Counted from the first letter of the stretch, positions 24,724-37,300 are shown. The stretch: DNA of 64,000 bases from Pristionchus mayeri (GCA_036245805.1 BTRK01000006.1:35158901-35222900); one strand, 5' to 3'. The notes: generated by a model not told the origin, from the sequence alone. Numbers and translations are program-made.

Positions 24724-26818
24724 ACTCCCTCCACCCATTCTTAATTAGTCGCTTTCCCACGCGAAACCGGTCATTATGAGCGCACAGATCGCCAAATGAC
24801 CAGAGGAACCCTGGAGAGTTGCAACACCCAATCTCCATTACACGTATAACGTAAACTTACACGATTCAAGTATTCTTTCGTGTCTCACGAAACAATAATA
24901 TTCTTACGATTGTAGTCATTGATCTATAGCTGAGTAGTTGCACGTAGATGTTGACTGCTTCAATCAACACTTCATCCGTCCGGGAATTATTTATCGTGGA
25001 AACCACTGAAGTTCATAAAATGATTGTTTGTGCGAATCTGTCCAACTATTTTATGATCGGAAGAAAAACGTGGTGAACACCGATGCTCCAGCGGCTGATT
25101 GCATACTACAGAATTACAGTATTCTTCGCTAGTACAGTTCTCATTCACAGAAAATTACAGCTCTATTCTCAGCTTTCTGATCTCTGATCACTTTCTGACT
25201 TCGTAAGCAAACACATCTCTACGCTCTATCACTCACATTTGCCTCGTGGAATGATGTCCACTCGTTGTTTACATTCTGCAGAGTACGGTTGTTTCGGGCT
25301 TGGCAGTTGCCTGATCACAATAAACCCTCTGTCTCTCACGGCCCCTTGATTTATCGCGGCTTCTCCATCTTGATTGCCCCTCTTCCGACACCTGCTCCAT
25401 TCTCCATTGCGTAAGCAGAAGAGGACCCCTTCTTCTCACTCCAACCCCGCAATCTCACCCATCATCTCGTCAAAAAAAGTAAATGGGCTCCCCGTCTCGC
25501 TAACTTCGCTTCATTCATTTGCCTTCAATAGTTGGCACTCTGCTTCTCATGCATTGCTTCGCTATTCACGAGGCTCTCTGTAGTTAGTTATCAATATAGA
25601 TGTTGAAATACCCACAATACGGTTATTAATCTCTGTCTTGGGAAAGGGGTAACAGAGGTAACGAGAGATAAGGCATAAATGAGAGACGAGTGCTCTCGGA
25701 ACTTGAGAGAACACGTGACACCCAGAGTGTCTCTCCCTTCTCGTTGGCCAGACGCAGCTGTTGCATCAGAGAACTGCCATCTTGTGGAACCGCAGGGGAT
25801 TCTCCCCTAGGCTATTCCACCACTTTATTTTCGCCCTTTTATCTACAGTGATTTTCTTCCCTTTCCGTGATTCTCATTTCCGTAATATTTCATATCCCAT
25901 TTTTACATTCATAAAACAGTTTCGTTTCTATTTTGTGCATGCTTCCTATTTGCTCATATCTTCATATGTGTGGCCTATCTTTTTCATTCGACCGGCTCAT
26001 GAATTAGAAATGAGTCGCCCCCCATAGATGCTAATATCAGCTAAGGAAGGGCTCTATTCAATGTCGAGCTTACCCGTCGAAACAGCCTTTCATTAACTAC
26101 AAATAATGGTCCTACCACATTCATTAATCTATACTCGACTGTTATTTAAAAATCTAGATTGGAATTGCATCAGATACTCGACTGTTATTTAAAAATAACA
26201 GTCGAGTATCCAATATCTGCATAGTTATTGAATTCCAATTTTTCCAATAATGCCATCATTCACTCATACAGGGGCGAAAATATGACGTGGCCTCTCTTAT
26301 CACTCTTCCTCCTCTTTCCGTACATAGATTATTTATTATATTTTTGTAGTAGGTTTCGATAGAATCTCACCGATTAGTTCCGCTATTGGCATAGTAGTTC
26401 CATCTAGATTTTTTGCCATCTGAGTCAATCAACTCGTCATTTCCTTTCAACTCCCTTATGCATCAGATGTTACGCCGTGTTCGATCCCCATTGCATATCT
26501 CTTGACGCATGAGACTACGTGTTGCCTTGTATAGTTTTGTTTCAAAACAATGATTCTATACCGAGACATCGAAAATACAGATTTTGTATTTTCGTTTGCG
26601 ACCAATTCGCCATTGTTTCATTCTCGGAATGGAGTTCGTTGGAAGCAAATTGAGGGCCACTTTCCGTGCACTTACAATTAGCAAGGACTCTCCTCAATCC
26701 CCCGTCCACTCTGTCCTTCCCTATCTCTATCCTCTCTAAGTTAATTCCGTGTCCTCATCCGTCCTTCAGCTATTTTCTTAGCGACTCTTTCATATTTTTC
26801 GAAGTTTTTTCAGCTCTA
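24724..26818. other. Intergenic region with short inverted repeats, no gene seen
   Basis: A/T-rich with pyrimidine tracts. The only structure I can support is the inverted-repeat cluster at 26131-26210. ORFs at 25374 and 25761 lack motifs and splice context. Confidence 0.6.
26131..26210. repeat. Triple 'atactcgactgttattt' repeat forming a perfect hairpin
   Basis: One direct copy at 26131 is followed by a second at 26174 and its inverse ending 26209. Positions 26173-26210 are an 18-bp perfect inverted repeat with a 2-base centre. Between the copies lies 'aatctagattggaattgca', which recurs exactly at about 27468-27486 in an intron of the next gene. Confidence 0.85.
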
Positions 26819-27858
26819 ATGGACGGAATTCTCGACATCCTGCCAATCCTGATTCCGCCCATTCCACTCACGGTCAGTTGCATCACAATGGAAGTGGAAA
26901 GTCCAGCGTAATTTAGTATGGTTTTCAAGCAGTTATTTTTGGGAAAGAAATCCACTAGATATACTGAATGATCCAGTCCCTGTTGATAACTTCATTCAAG
27001 GAAGCGGATCGGAAAGAGTTCTCCGAGGCCGAGCATGTCGTCAAACTCTGGCCATCGAAGCAAGAACGATATTTCAAAAATCCAAAAAGCAAGAAGAGAG
27101 CAGTGGGTGTTTCCTCATTCTGAAGCCCCCAATCAAATGAAATGAATGCGTTTTTCAAATCAACTTTAGACCAGCGGCACATACAATCTACGCATCCAGA
27201 CCCTCCTGAAGAACACTTCAAGGGCAGCGAAGAATACGGTAACTTATCCTAAAAATGTTAATTTGAATTTTCATGATGTGTTAACTATCCTCCAGTTTGC
27301 GAATTTCTTTCTTTCAGCTGCATCAAGGACTCGAACTGGGGATGTGGCCAGAATCAACTCGAGAAGTTTCGCCGGAAGCAAATGAAAATTCTGTTAAGGT
27401 GATCACCTAAGTTGTCAAAATACTCTGAGGAACATACATTCCCAGGTCTTGAAAATAACGACAAAATCTAGATTGGAATTGCACTATGTTTTAGATTTCT
27501 CCATGCCCTGTGACTGATCGGACTGAGGATAACATACCGAGGCGGAAGGAGACGGAGGAAGATAAGAAGACGAGATTGGAGCGAAGACGAGCTGAAATGG
27601 TCGAATACGATAGGAGAATGGCCGAGAGAGAGGTAAAATAGCACTCCGAATTGATCTGAAAACGTAATACAAATAGTATATTTGTAGGCGCAAGAAGACA
27701 AGGAAGAGAAGGATCGAGAACGTCGTATCGAAGCACATCGAATGTCTCAGATCAGGGCAGATCAACTGAAATCGATGATCTACCCCAAGACTCGCCTTCT
27801 CCGACCCGATAGAGATGGAATCAGACTGAAGTGGGAGAGGAGGGCAGTAAAATGCTGA
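26819..27858 (+). CDS. Charged protein of about 230 residues, not recognised
   Basis: Exons 26819-26872, 26977-27102, 27170-27238, 27318-27398, 27495-27632 and 27688-27858. Most join in phase 0 at good GT/AG sites, and the start lies 5 bases after TTTTTTCAG, a likely spliced-leader acceptor. N-terminus MDGILDILPILIPPIPLT is hydrophobic. Then comes a conserved-looking block (KEADRKEFSEAEHVVKLWPS, continuing KQERYFKNPKSKKR). The C-terminal half is a strongly charged helix (RRKETEEDKKTRLERRRAEM ... EKDRERRIEAHRM) ending IYPKTRLLRPDRDG...WERRAVKC. The consistent exon phases and codon-like structure make it a real gene. A small mitochondrial or RNA-binding protein would fit the composition, but I do not recognise it. 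Confidence 0.7.
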
Positions 27859-28530
27859 ATCTACCAAAATCACTCTATTCTGCCCGTGTGAGAATAATAT
27901 TTCGTACTAGTCTATTCTCATACTCCCTGTACAGTTACCTACAAAAATTCTAAAATATCGAACTGTTGAGGTGTAGTTTTTAAACTAATCCCTAGCCATT
28001 ATCGGTAACCAAAATACAATGTGACATAACTTGCTAGAGTTTACAATTACAGGTGTGTATATTATTCTATAGGTTGCTCCCTCATCTGTTCCTTGTACAT
28101 AGCTTCCATTGCAAGTTTATTCGCACAATTGGTTCATTTCTATGAGATCCCGTTGATCTAAAAATCTCGATTATAATTGATTCGCTAATCATGTTCTTGC
28201 CTTCGTTGTTCGTCGGAAATGCTAAATCGTGATTCCGATAAACTTTTTCATTGCACAAGCAAAGGAGAATGTGTCAGACGATGTCACATTTACAGCTTCT
28301 TTTCTTCCTATTTCCTACACAGTCATCACTCTTCCCGGAACTGTGCCAATGAGAGGATTTCCTCTTCGATTCAATTGTGCAAACACAATGTGAACGTGGA
28401 TTCGAATGAGATCGCTGCTATCTTTCTCCTTTTTCTCTTTTAATGTAAATGGCAATTTCGGCTATGATTTTAGTTTTCATATCATCGACGTTTATGAAGT
28501 AACAATAATGTTCTAGAACTGTCATTACGA
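27859..28530. other. Intergenic region, no gene seen
   Basis: 3' end of the previous gene and promoter of the next. The ORF at 28219-28443 has no supporting features. Confidence 0.6.
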
Positions 28531-29091
28531 ATGATTGTTCAAATTTGGAGTATTCTCCTTCTCATTCTGGCCCTCGTGTATGGAGATTGTTTCAATTCGG
28601 AGTATGTGAGTTCCATCAACACCAAATGTGGTAAATTTTGACAACTATCCTGTATAATCGATTTTTCTCTTAGGGTCTCACGGGCCTAGGCGACGACGAG
28701 GACACTTGCTACGTAGTGCTCCAGAAACACAAAGTTTTGGTATGTCTTTTTCCTAGATCTTTGCATATTACGACGAGATAATTCACGAAGAAAAGTTAAT
28801 GTAATGTTGTTGTTTATGTTATAATTGTGTTTTACTTTATGCTGGGTACGTTGACAAAGAGGCAGACGCGTTGCTGGCGAAGGAAGATGTCATTCCTTGT
28901 TATGAAGTAGGGGAGCTTTTCCAGGTTAGCCCGTGCGTGGTTGCTTCAAGAAGGTAGTCATTCAGAAGGCGAAGGGTCCTTTCGCGTGTAATTGCACGGG
29001 GATGATCTGCAATGGGCATGCACTCATGGAGGCGAGACACTTCATCGGACTAATGGTGGACAAAGCACCCAGTGATTCGGATTGGAAGTGA
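28531..29091 (+). CDS. Small secreted Cys protein, three-finger-like ending
   Basis: Exon 28531-28605 gives a clear signal peptide (MIVQIWSILLLILALVYGDC). Exon 28674-28739 gives GLTGLGDDEDTCYVVLQKHK. A third exon near 28860-28924 encodes EADALLAKEDVIPCYEVGEL. A last exon ends FACNCTGMICNGHAL ... DKAPSDSDWK, TGA at 29089-29091. The spaced cysteines and the terminal C-x-C-x4-CN resemble Ly6/three-finger proteins, so a secreted or surface-bound role is inferred. The third exon is uncertain: its only open frame is one base off the visible AAAG acceptor, so either the acceptor is elsewhere or there is an indel. Confidence 0.5.
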
Positions 29092-31266
29092 TAAATATCA
29101 GTAGCGCTCCTTTCCGGTAGTTTATAAATTGCATTGCTCGTTCTTTGCTCTTCACAATACTTTTATACTGATTTAGTGAATTCAATTCAATCGAACACAT
29201 TATCACTGTACTGTGATATCATGTTTTGACATGCTGTGATACTTTAATGGGTTTTGTTTGATAGAGATCGGTGTACTCGATCACATCGCTTCTCCGCACG
29301 AGAAAAGTGCAACACGGTGTTCGCAACTTGACAACGTGATATTGCGGAATATTGTTTCTCCATTCTCACTTTGTCTAATGAATAAATAGCTAAGCCAAGA
29401 GAATTTTGTGAATGAATAAAGCATTGTCAAAAATGCGAAGCAGTTGAGCCGCAATCCATTTATTGTTCGTATCTCCCATAAAAGCAAAAGCATGGATAAA
29501 TAGATCAAAGCTGGATTCAGAAGAAATCCAAAGGAGTCGATTGATACAACAATGACGAATGATTTAATGATACGCTTCTTCCGTGGCTAAAATTATCACT
29601 TTCCTTGATAAGTCGATTCTTTCACCCGCTTATTCAGAGATGGGACGTTTTTCCTGTGTTTCCTCTCCCGCTTCAACCCGATTTCAATCAAGCTCAATCA
29701 TATACACAAGCATTTGTGTGAGCATGGCGCCCGCCATATTATGAAGTCCACCTCTACACTAGTTGCATATTCCCGACGAGCCATGTAGCAAGAAAATGCA
29801 CCTGCAATCGTGATAGCTACAATTTCTCACGAGATTCAACAAATTCGACTCCTATTTCAAGCCATCCTTACATTTCAGTACGTATAGACGATTGCGATGA
29901 TTCAATCGAGATAATCGAATTTGACGTTTTTGAACCTTTTGAGTTTTATGGAAAATATTTGTATGTTGGTACGAAATTTACTATACTTTTTTGAAACCTT
30001 GGCAATACTTCGCCTATCGAAGTATCGAATATCCCACTGCACCCCTCGATTACTATCGCGAAGACTCTTATCGAGTTTTCAATGGAGATATCGTGAAAAA
30101 ATAAGGTCAGAAGGTACAAAAATAAAGAGAATAACGCTCACTCGTAAATGAACTATGACGGTTCATATTCTGTGGAACAGAACGAATGAACCTGAATTTC
30201 AAAGTTCCTTATCTCTCGCTCGAACAATGCATTTAGTGATGTTCAGAGAGGATGGAAATAGTCGTTCTAACATGTGTCATACATTCCAGGATGGCGGCCA
30301 GGTGTCTATCGTTTATTCTATCGACCTGTTCTCTCATTAGTCGGTGGGTGCATTTTGTTGCAAGCGATCACATGCGCTATCGAATCATTGCCTCCGCTTT
30401 TTTACATGAGGGTGCGGTGGAGGAGGAGGGGTGCTCTCTTCATCTGCACCTCTCTCTTCAATTTGCTCTTTCCATAATTGATCTGACCGTAGAGAGGAAA
30501 CGTTACATCTCCGTCGTTGCCCCCCCCCCCCCTATTCCATTCTTGCAACTCCTGCTTTCACTTCCTAATCATCCCTTTCGAAATCACTACTGCTTTCGAA
30601 ATTCGACATGGGCAATAATACGGCATTGCCCCTTACACTTTTGTTTCTCCTCTTCCATTTATTCTTTATCGTCCCCTCTCCTCTTTTCCTCTTCTTTACT
30701 CCTCTCACGCGATCTGAAGACCAGTGATTAGACTTCTTTCGAAACCTTCTTCACCCTCCACAGTCTCCGCCTATTCCTGAACACTTCTTGCCCATTCACG
30801 CCAATGTCCGCCAGTCCGCACTCCTTCTTTCTCTAGACTCCATTCTCTCTTCCTCTTCTTCCCTCTCCCATTCACTCGTCGTCCTCCCCCCCCCTGCAGG
30901 CTATTGATCTGCTGCACTGCTGTAAATAAAGGGAACGAGCGAGTCTTCGATGCAAATCTATGAGTGGATGCCACTCTTGCCCCTTCTATCAAGGGAAGAG
31001 GATTCGCCCTCCCCCCTGTTCTCCCCCCTCCCTGTTCCCCTCTCTCCCTATCATGTTATCTCTCTCCTTCCTCTCGTCACACTTGCCACATGCACATACA
31101 TTGATAGTAAGAGTGCTCCGAGTGTGTTGGGGGCAATCCTTCGCTCCTCTCGCGTATTTTAGTGCACGTCCCGTGTGTATTTGCCCGCGATTGATCGCCC
31201 TTCCACGAAGGGAGGGGGCTATTTTAGTGGATTACGAGATTCGAGCTTTCCCTGTCAGATCCACTC
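29092..31266. other. Intergenic region, low-complexity pyrimidine tracts, no gene seen
   Basis: Contains long CT-rich runs (about 30500-30540, 30660-30720 and 30840-31080) whose ORFs on both strands are composition artefacts. I see no splice-supported coding exon. Confidence 0.55.
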
Positions 31267-32672
31267 ATGTCTCGCGCAAAACAGGCCCACAAGGTACAGC
31301 ATCGGTGGAATTACAAGCCCAGTGAGTGATGCATTGCTATTATCTCAGATTCTCTTCATTTCGTACACTCTCTCGTTCTTCCTCACATCTCTCCTCTCTA
31401 CTTCCGATTCTCTTTCAGTGTACAAGTGGCCGGGCGGGAGCTACGCCTACCGTCGTCTGCTCAATCTGCAGTGGGGATCCACTGCAGAACTGGCAGGTCA
31501 CCTATTTCGTTTGTCAGGAAGAATATAATTGGATAACGTCTTTAATAAATGGCTTCCATCGTGCTTGAACTATGCATTGCTTTCCATTTCCTCGTGATCT
31601 ACGGGGAATTGTAAGCATATTTTCGCCTTGTATCGCGTAACTCGAGGCAACGACTGTCGTATCTATCGCTATGCTAGCGCACGTCTCACAGAGCAGGAAT
31701 GTGTAGACTGACAGTGATTCACTACGATAACGATAGCTACCAAACGATCATAGCCTCAAAGCTATAGCGATACAGGAGCATAACAAAAGCCGTAGAGGCT
31801 AGAGAGTTCTCATTCCAGGTCGTCTCACAGTCCGAATCGAGTGGGAAGGACAATGGGAAGAAGACCAGATCACCGAGGAGCCGCTGTACAATGTTCCAGT
31901 GAGTGATCAGGCGTATTCTTGTTCACATTCTTATGGCATTGAATCAACTAATCTCGTTCCTATAGAGTATTCAGAGCAAATCATCGAGACCACCTGTTTC
32001 GATTGTGAATAGAACATAGAGCATTCCATTCAGCTCGTGGAGAACTTCCTCCAACTGATTCGTTCGGAGTTGGCCCTCAAGCCGAACTTCTTCAACGATG
32101 AGGCCAGACGACAACTCCGTGAGAGAGGAATCCTCATCGACGAAGCAGGGTGAGATCTATCCTTCCATATCTCCAAACATGGCCCTGCTCTGACTCTAGT
32201 CATGCGGCCGCTTTTCCCTTCCTTCCCGCGTGCACTTTTTCAATCATCCCTAGCTTGTGTCAGGCCGCGCGCTACTTCTTAGAGCCATTGACAAAAATTC
32301 TGAGTATGATAGGGTGAAAGAGGAATTTCTTAGGGGTACTTCGTGGGAATTGACGGTAATGTAGACAAAAACTGAATGTGTTCAGTGTGCACGTCCTTTC
32401 CTAATTCGAATTCAAGAAATTCCAGAATCGTCTCTCGCATTCCTGAAGTGGCCTAAGCTGCAATTTCTCCAACAACGAATTCGTCGAGTGAGTGAATGGA
32501 ATATGAGCGTGTAAGGGAGTAAACGCCCTGAGAGAGTATGTGAATGGAGGAGAGCCCAGAGAGTGGAGATCATACGTGGAAGGGTGAGAGCAAACGCAAA
32601 TGGAAGTGTTTGCGGGAAGGGAAGATCATAGAAAGATGGGAAATTGACTAACTGATTTATTGCAGAGTCTAA
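31267..32672 (+). CDS. Conserved-looking small protein (111 aa), not recognised
   Basis: Exons 31267-31321, 31419-31496, 31819-31898, 32034-32149 and 32666-32672. All phases agree and all sites are GT/AG. The product begins MSRAKQAHKVQHRWNYKPM, then YKWPGGSYAYRRLLNLQWGS, TAELAGRLTVRIEWEGQWEE, DQITEEPLYNVP, LVENFLQLIRSELALKPNFF, and ends RQLRERGILIDEAGV. It has no signal peptide and no TM segment. The basic N-terminus and aromatic GG turn could suit a small ribosomal or mitochondrial protein, but that is a guess. The splice-perfect structure is the main evidence that it is real. Confidence 0.65.
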
Positions 32673-33288
32673 TCTCCTTCGTCCCAAGTAATGTAGTCAT
32701 TCAGCCTTCATTCTCAAACCCTCATCCCATCATCCTCATCTATCATCGTACATCCTTTCATTCTCCACTGTAGAATATATGTGATCATTCTCACATTTGC
32801 ACTGCCCTGATTGTCCAAAACAATTTATACAAATTAGCCTAAGATTCATAGAAAGTGACCATCGATCTCCCCATCTGCCATCGATTGTCCACGACGATTT
32901 ACTCTCCTGAGCTATGGTCGGGCCCTAAATTATTTGAATATCTTCTCAGTTTGCGAGGCGAAGCGCCTGACCATCGCTCAATTGTTCCTTCCCAATATAC
33001 ATACTCCCCTCTTGCACAGCCTGTCACTAGTTCCTCTAAACATCTCTCTCGTATCAACTCATTCTGTGAGCCCTGGCTTGTCCTCTTCAATTCAGTGATA
33101 AATTGCTACCATTCCACCGACGCAATACATCAAATGCTTCCAATTTCGAATGCTCACAAGAGCCGATACGAAATGTTCGATTGACGGAAACAATTTTGTG
33201 CAATGATAGTTTGAATTTCTTGTTCCTTTTTTCCAACGTCATTGAAAGTGTAGTCAGAAGGGAATATTTATCGGACTCTTTCAATGGC
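32673..33288. other. Convergent intergenic region, no gene seen
   Basis: Lies between the 3' ends of the gene at 31267 (plus) and the astacin (minus). ORFs here have no motif or splice support. Confidence 0.6.
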
Positions 33289-36098
33289 TTAGACTGCTCT
33301 GACAGAGACATCGGTGGTCACGGGGTAGTTGGCGTCACGGTACATCCAGAGGAGCATCGTGTTGCCGTCGGAGACAATCGGAGTGGAGGGATTGGGCTGG
33401 GCGCAGAATCTGGAACCAAATGTAGAGACCGCAGGCTCCGCCCACTTAGGAGGAGAAAGAGGCGCGTCGAAATCTGGCTTTCGAAATGACGCAGCGAATG
33501 CTTATCCAAAAAATATGGAAAAAATATTTTTGGGTATGTCTGACTAGTGTCTATAAACGACAGGGTCCCCGTCATGCATTATCTTATCAGAAATATCTAA
33601 AAAAGACCGATTTAGGGTTCATGATAGGGAAATGGAAAGGTTCCGACGACAATTCTTAACACGGGCATGGTGTGATGAATAGTTACTGCTTTTAGGCGTC
33701 GATTGACACCGAGAACGTATTTTTAGGATTTTTTTCCGATTAATCATTTAATTTCAAAGGTTCAAGAGCGTGCGCTAATGGAACTGCAAAGGGACGGTGC
33801 TTCCTCTCTCCTTTCTCGCTTGTCTCTCACCCGGCGCGTGCAGAGAGCGCGCGCTCTAGAGGACCTATGCCTTTCCTCTCTTCCTCGAGCAAGCTCGATG
33901 CGAAGCTATGCTCAAACTTTTGGAGAAACGAGGAGGAACGGGCTCCGCCCGCTTCGCCCTCGTCCCGATTTCGACTACCTTTCCGTTGTGACTCTTTCGA
34001 GGTGTTTTTGGGCCTTAACTCGAGTCAAAGATACGATATCGCCAAACGGCAAAAAGTATGACCTTATTTAACCTCAAAGGGATACATTAGACCCACAAAT
34101 GACCCTGCCAAAGCATTTCGGTCACCCACCTTGCGGTATCTAACCAAATGAATGAAGTAAATGTCCGTCTGGGGAATTCAAATCCATACCTGAGTCCAGA
34201 GGTGCGCGTGTCCTGCGTGGGGATGATCTCGAGTCCGACCGAACGGCACATTGAGAAGTAGTACCTGAGAAGTAGTACCTAGCAATGGTTTTAGTTAATT
34301 CGAGTGCTGTAGTAAGCACTTAGGTAACCTCTAATTTACAGAATAAATGGCTCACGGTCCGAAGCTCTTGACGGTGGCCTCGATTCTGCGACCAGCGGGT
34401 GCCTGTAGGACCACGAGTTTCTCCTCGAAGGAAGTGAAGGGGCCCGACATATCGAGCCTCACGCTCTGTGCTGATGCAGCGACGTTGACGATTTGCGCCT
34501 CAGGGGGCTGCAATGCGTAGCATGTTAAATAGAAAGGGCGGAAATCGTACTCAAAAGAACGCACGTAATGGAGTGATTGAAGCGATTCAATTCAACAAAC
34601 TTACTCTTCTCTCGCAGTTTGTTCCAGCCCATCCTCTGGGGCAGAAGCACCTGTTGCAGTTGGCACCGTCAGTCACTCCTCCATTCTGGCAATTCATTTG
34701 ACGAGGACACTTGTCAGTGCACTTGTACCTGAAACCAAGTATGACTACTATTTGAAAAAAGGCAAGCTGAAAAGCCTTCCGAAACCCACATCTATTGATG
34801 AGAACGGTATCCCAGAAGGTAGCGCGAGGTCCATCCATAGATCCCTATAACAAATGTTCGTTTGATTGTTTTCACCCTCTTCTTACCTGGAATCGCTGGT
34901 ATGCGAGTCTGGCGTAGATAGTGGGACGTTGCTGGTTAATCGCGAACCTGCGATTCACGAGTGGGAATTTGGCATGCGTACTAGCAATCTCACGCGTAGG
35001 GGAAGTAGTGCTGCATGGATCCGAATTCGTAGGGGATTCCGTAGTTGGACATTCCATTCGGTTCCATTCTGAAGTTGTGCTCCATTCCTCTCTGGATGTT
35101 CGAAGTGTCCACTTGGACGTAAGTCTCTCTGTCAGTGCGAGATTGGACGTGCAGAGTTCCGAAGGCGTGCGAGAGCTCGTGAGCCACGATTGTCACCTGC
35201 GAAATTGATGCTGAACTGGTTTTCTTCCGAGCACTATAAAGCGCTAAATGCGCTAAATTATGCGCTAAATTGGACACTCACAGTCATGCAGCCAGGAATC
35301 TGGAGGTTCAGCGACTGTCTCTGGTTTCTACGACCAACAGATGAAGAGCAACCATTCGCGTTGTGGCTGAAGACGATACTACAAAGGAAATCTGTTTCCT
35401 GCTCTTGAATATGGTATTATCATCAGGAAAATCATACGCGCTGGTGTCGGCGTTAGTGGCGAGTCTGAACTTGGCGCAGGTTCTCTGCTCCCAGAAGGCG
35501 ATCGCGTCTCTGACCACCTGCTGGTACTGAGCAGCTGCAAAGAAGGAAAGGATTATTATTCTATTGACGAAGGCTTAACGTTAGGCTCAGATTAGAAACA
35601 TACGGTATCCCGGAGCGAAAGTGTAGGGGATGACAGGGGCGCCCATTGGCTGCCACATCTGAGCAACGCTGGCGAGACCCTGGCGACGTCTCAGCGGATT
35701 CGCGGGGTCTGCCTCCAGAGCAACCTTCCACTGTTCACTGCAACAATCTCCTTGAGAATCAAATATGATACTCAAACAAACAATCAATAACGAGCATGAC
35801 TCCACTAAGCATAGGCTGAACCTCCTTACGGGGTCAGATCGATGTCTCCCTCGAACAGTTCAGTGTGGTTGGCGTTGATGTCTAGTTCGGTGGGAATGTT
35901 GATGTACGTCTCGTTGCCGGAGTGAGCAGCTGCAAATTGCTTCCTCAGAAGTTCCAGCTCGTCCTGGTGTTCCTTTCCGGCGAATTCCTCCTCCACTTCT
36001 TTGGACATCTCCTCCTCGATACTCTCGATCTTGTTGAGGGCATCAGGGTCAGCGATTGAAGAGCCGGCGAGTAGACAGAGGAAGAAGAGAGACAACAT
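33289..36098 (-). CDS. Astacin-family zinc metalloprotease (NAS type) with EGF-like and CUB-like regions
   Basis: Minus-strand exons: signal peptide MLSLFFLCLLAGSSIA; an acidic propeptide with coiled-coil character; RRRQG before the mature domain; AIAFWEQRTCAKF; FSHNANGCSSSVGR; then VAHELSHAFGTLHVQSRTDR, which carries the HExxHxxGxxH zinc site and the R-x-DR that follows it. YEFGSMQHYFPY is the Met-turn region with the zinc-ligand Tyr. EGF-like CPRQMNCQNGG...CFCPRGWAGTNCE and a CUB-like region (SFEEKLVVLQAP, DGNTMLLWMYRDANY) end in VRAV and TAA. Roughly 430-450 residues, matching nematode NAS proteases with EGF+CUB. Secreted endopeptidase; cuticle or matrix processing is inferred from the family. 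Oddities: the Met of the Met-turn appears one position early, the exon before the EGF part lacks a normal donor, and a 720-bp transposon fills the last intron. Confidence 0.88.
33423..34142 (+). mobile_element. 720-bp non-autonomous hAT-like element, copy 1
   Basis: Exactly flanked by ACCAAATG at 33415-33422 and 34143-34150, an 8-bp target duplication. Termini TAGAGACCGCAGG and, inverted from the other end, TAGATACCGCAAGG are imperfect TIRs. The TAGAG start fits the hAT YARNG rule. It lies inside the last intron of the astacin gene, 6 bases from the acceptor. The 97-residue ORF inside (33778-34071) also occurs in copy 2 but has no transposase motif. Confidence 0.88.
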
Positions 36099-36580
36099 CG
36101 TTGGCTGAAAGGAAGAGTAAGGCAAGCTGCAAGAATGGTTATGCTACCTGGACTAGAAGTGAATCTCCAGCTGAATGGATGCTGTGAAGAAGAAGCCCGG
36201 CATTTTATACTCGATTTTCCGTTTGCACAGATAAATTTTCTCGTCGAAACCGCGTGTAGCAAGGGTTTCGTCCTGACTTTCGGCCCTTTTCCGTTTGTTC
36301 AGTCGGCTGTCCACAGTTTTCATGTACAATGTGACTTCCTGCTGCCGCCCACTCAAACCTTTTCTAGTTTGTTGTGGCTATTTTTCAAATGTGGAAGCCA
36401 ACGGTATTCATACCTCCAGGTCACAATGCCCTACGATGGAAATTCAACAACAATTCATGTTGAGGAGTCACAGGTACGCGATCGTAAATATATTCCGGCT
36501 GAACCCTTTGTGGTTCGTAACTAATGGAAGAGCAGACCGCTTTATTTTAATTGCTACTATTGAAGACTATCTCATTTATG

Positions 36581-37300
36581 TAGATACCGCAAGGTGGGTG
36601 ACCGAAATGCTTTGGCAGGGTCATTTGTGGGTCTAATGTATCCCTTTGAGGTTAAATAAGGTCATACTTTTTGCCGTTTGGCGATATCGTATCTTTGACT
36701 CGAGTTATGGCCCAAAAACACCTCGAAAGAGTCACAACGGAAAGGTAGTCGAAATCGGGACGAGGGCGAAGCGGGCGGAGCCCGTTCCTCCTCGTTTCTC
36801 CAAAAGTTTGAGCATAGCTTCGCATCGAGCTTGCTCGAGGAAGAGAGGAAAGGCATAGGTCCTCTAGAGCGCGCGCTCTCTGCACGCGCCGGGTGAGAGA
36901 CAAGCGAGAAAGGAGAGAGGAAGCACCGTCCCTTTGCAGTTCCATTAGCGCACGCTCTTGAACCTTTGAAATTAAATGATTAATCGGAAAAAAATCCTAA
37001 AAATACGTTCTCGGTGTCAATCGACGCCTAAAAGCAGTAACTATTCATCACACCATGCCCGTGTTAAGAATTGTCGTCGGAACCTTTCCATTTCCCTATC
37101 ATGAACCCTAAATCGGTCTTTTTTAGATATTTCTGATAAGATAATGCATGACGGGCACCCTGTCGTTTATAGACACTAGTCAGACGTACCCAAAAATATT
37201 TTTTCCATATTTTTTGGATAAGCATTCGCTGCGTCATTTCGAAAACCAGATTCCGACGCGCCTCTTTCTCCTCCTAAGTGGGCGGAGCCTGCGGACTCTA
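36581..37300 (-). mobile_element. 720-bp non-autonomous hAT-like element, copy 2 (inverted)
   Basis: Flanked by CATTTATG at 36573-36580 and 37301-37308, a perfect 8-bp duplication different from that of copy 1. Same length and nearly identical sequence in opposite orientation, with only scattered substitutions (the mirrored ORF differs by one residue). It sits about 480 bp upstream of the astacin start codon. The two copies form a 720-bp inverted repeat 2.4 kb apart. Confidence 0.88.

Noticed and set aside
30252..31080. Overlapping long ORFs on both strands
   Set aside because: Pyrimidine-rich low-complexity DNA gives open frames on several strands at once. No consistent exon structure.
33778..36945. 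Two nearly identical 97-residue ORFs (33778-34071 plus, 36945-36652 minus)
   Set aside because: Both lie inside the 720-bp hAT-like copies. No transposase motif, no splice or promoter context, and conservation is explained by element identity.
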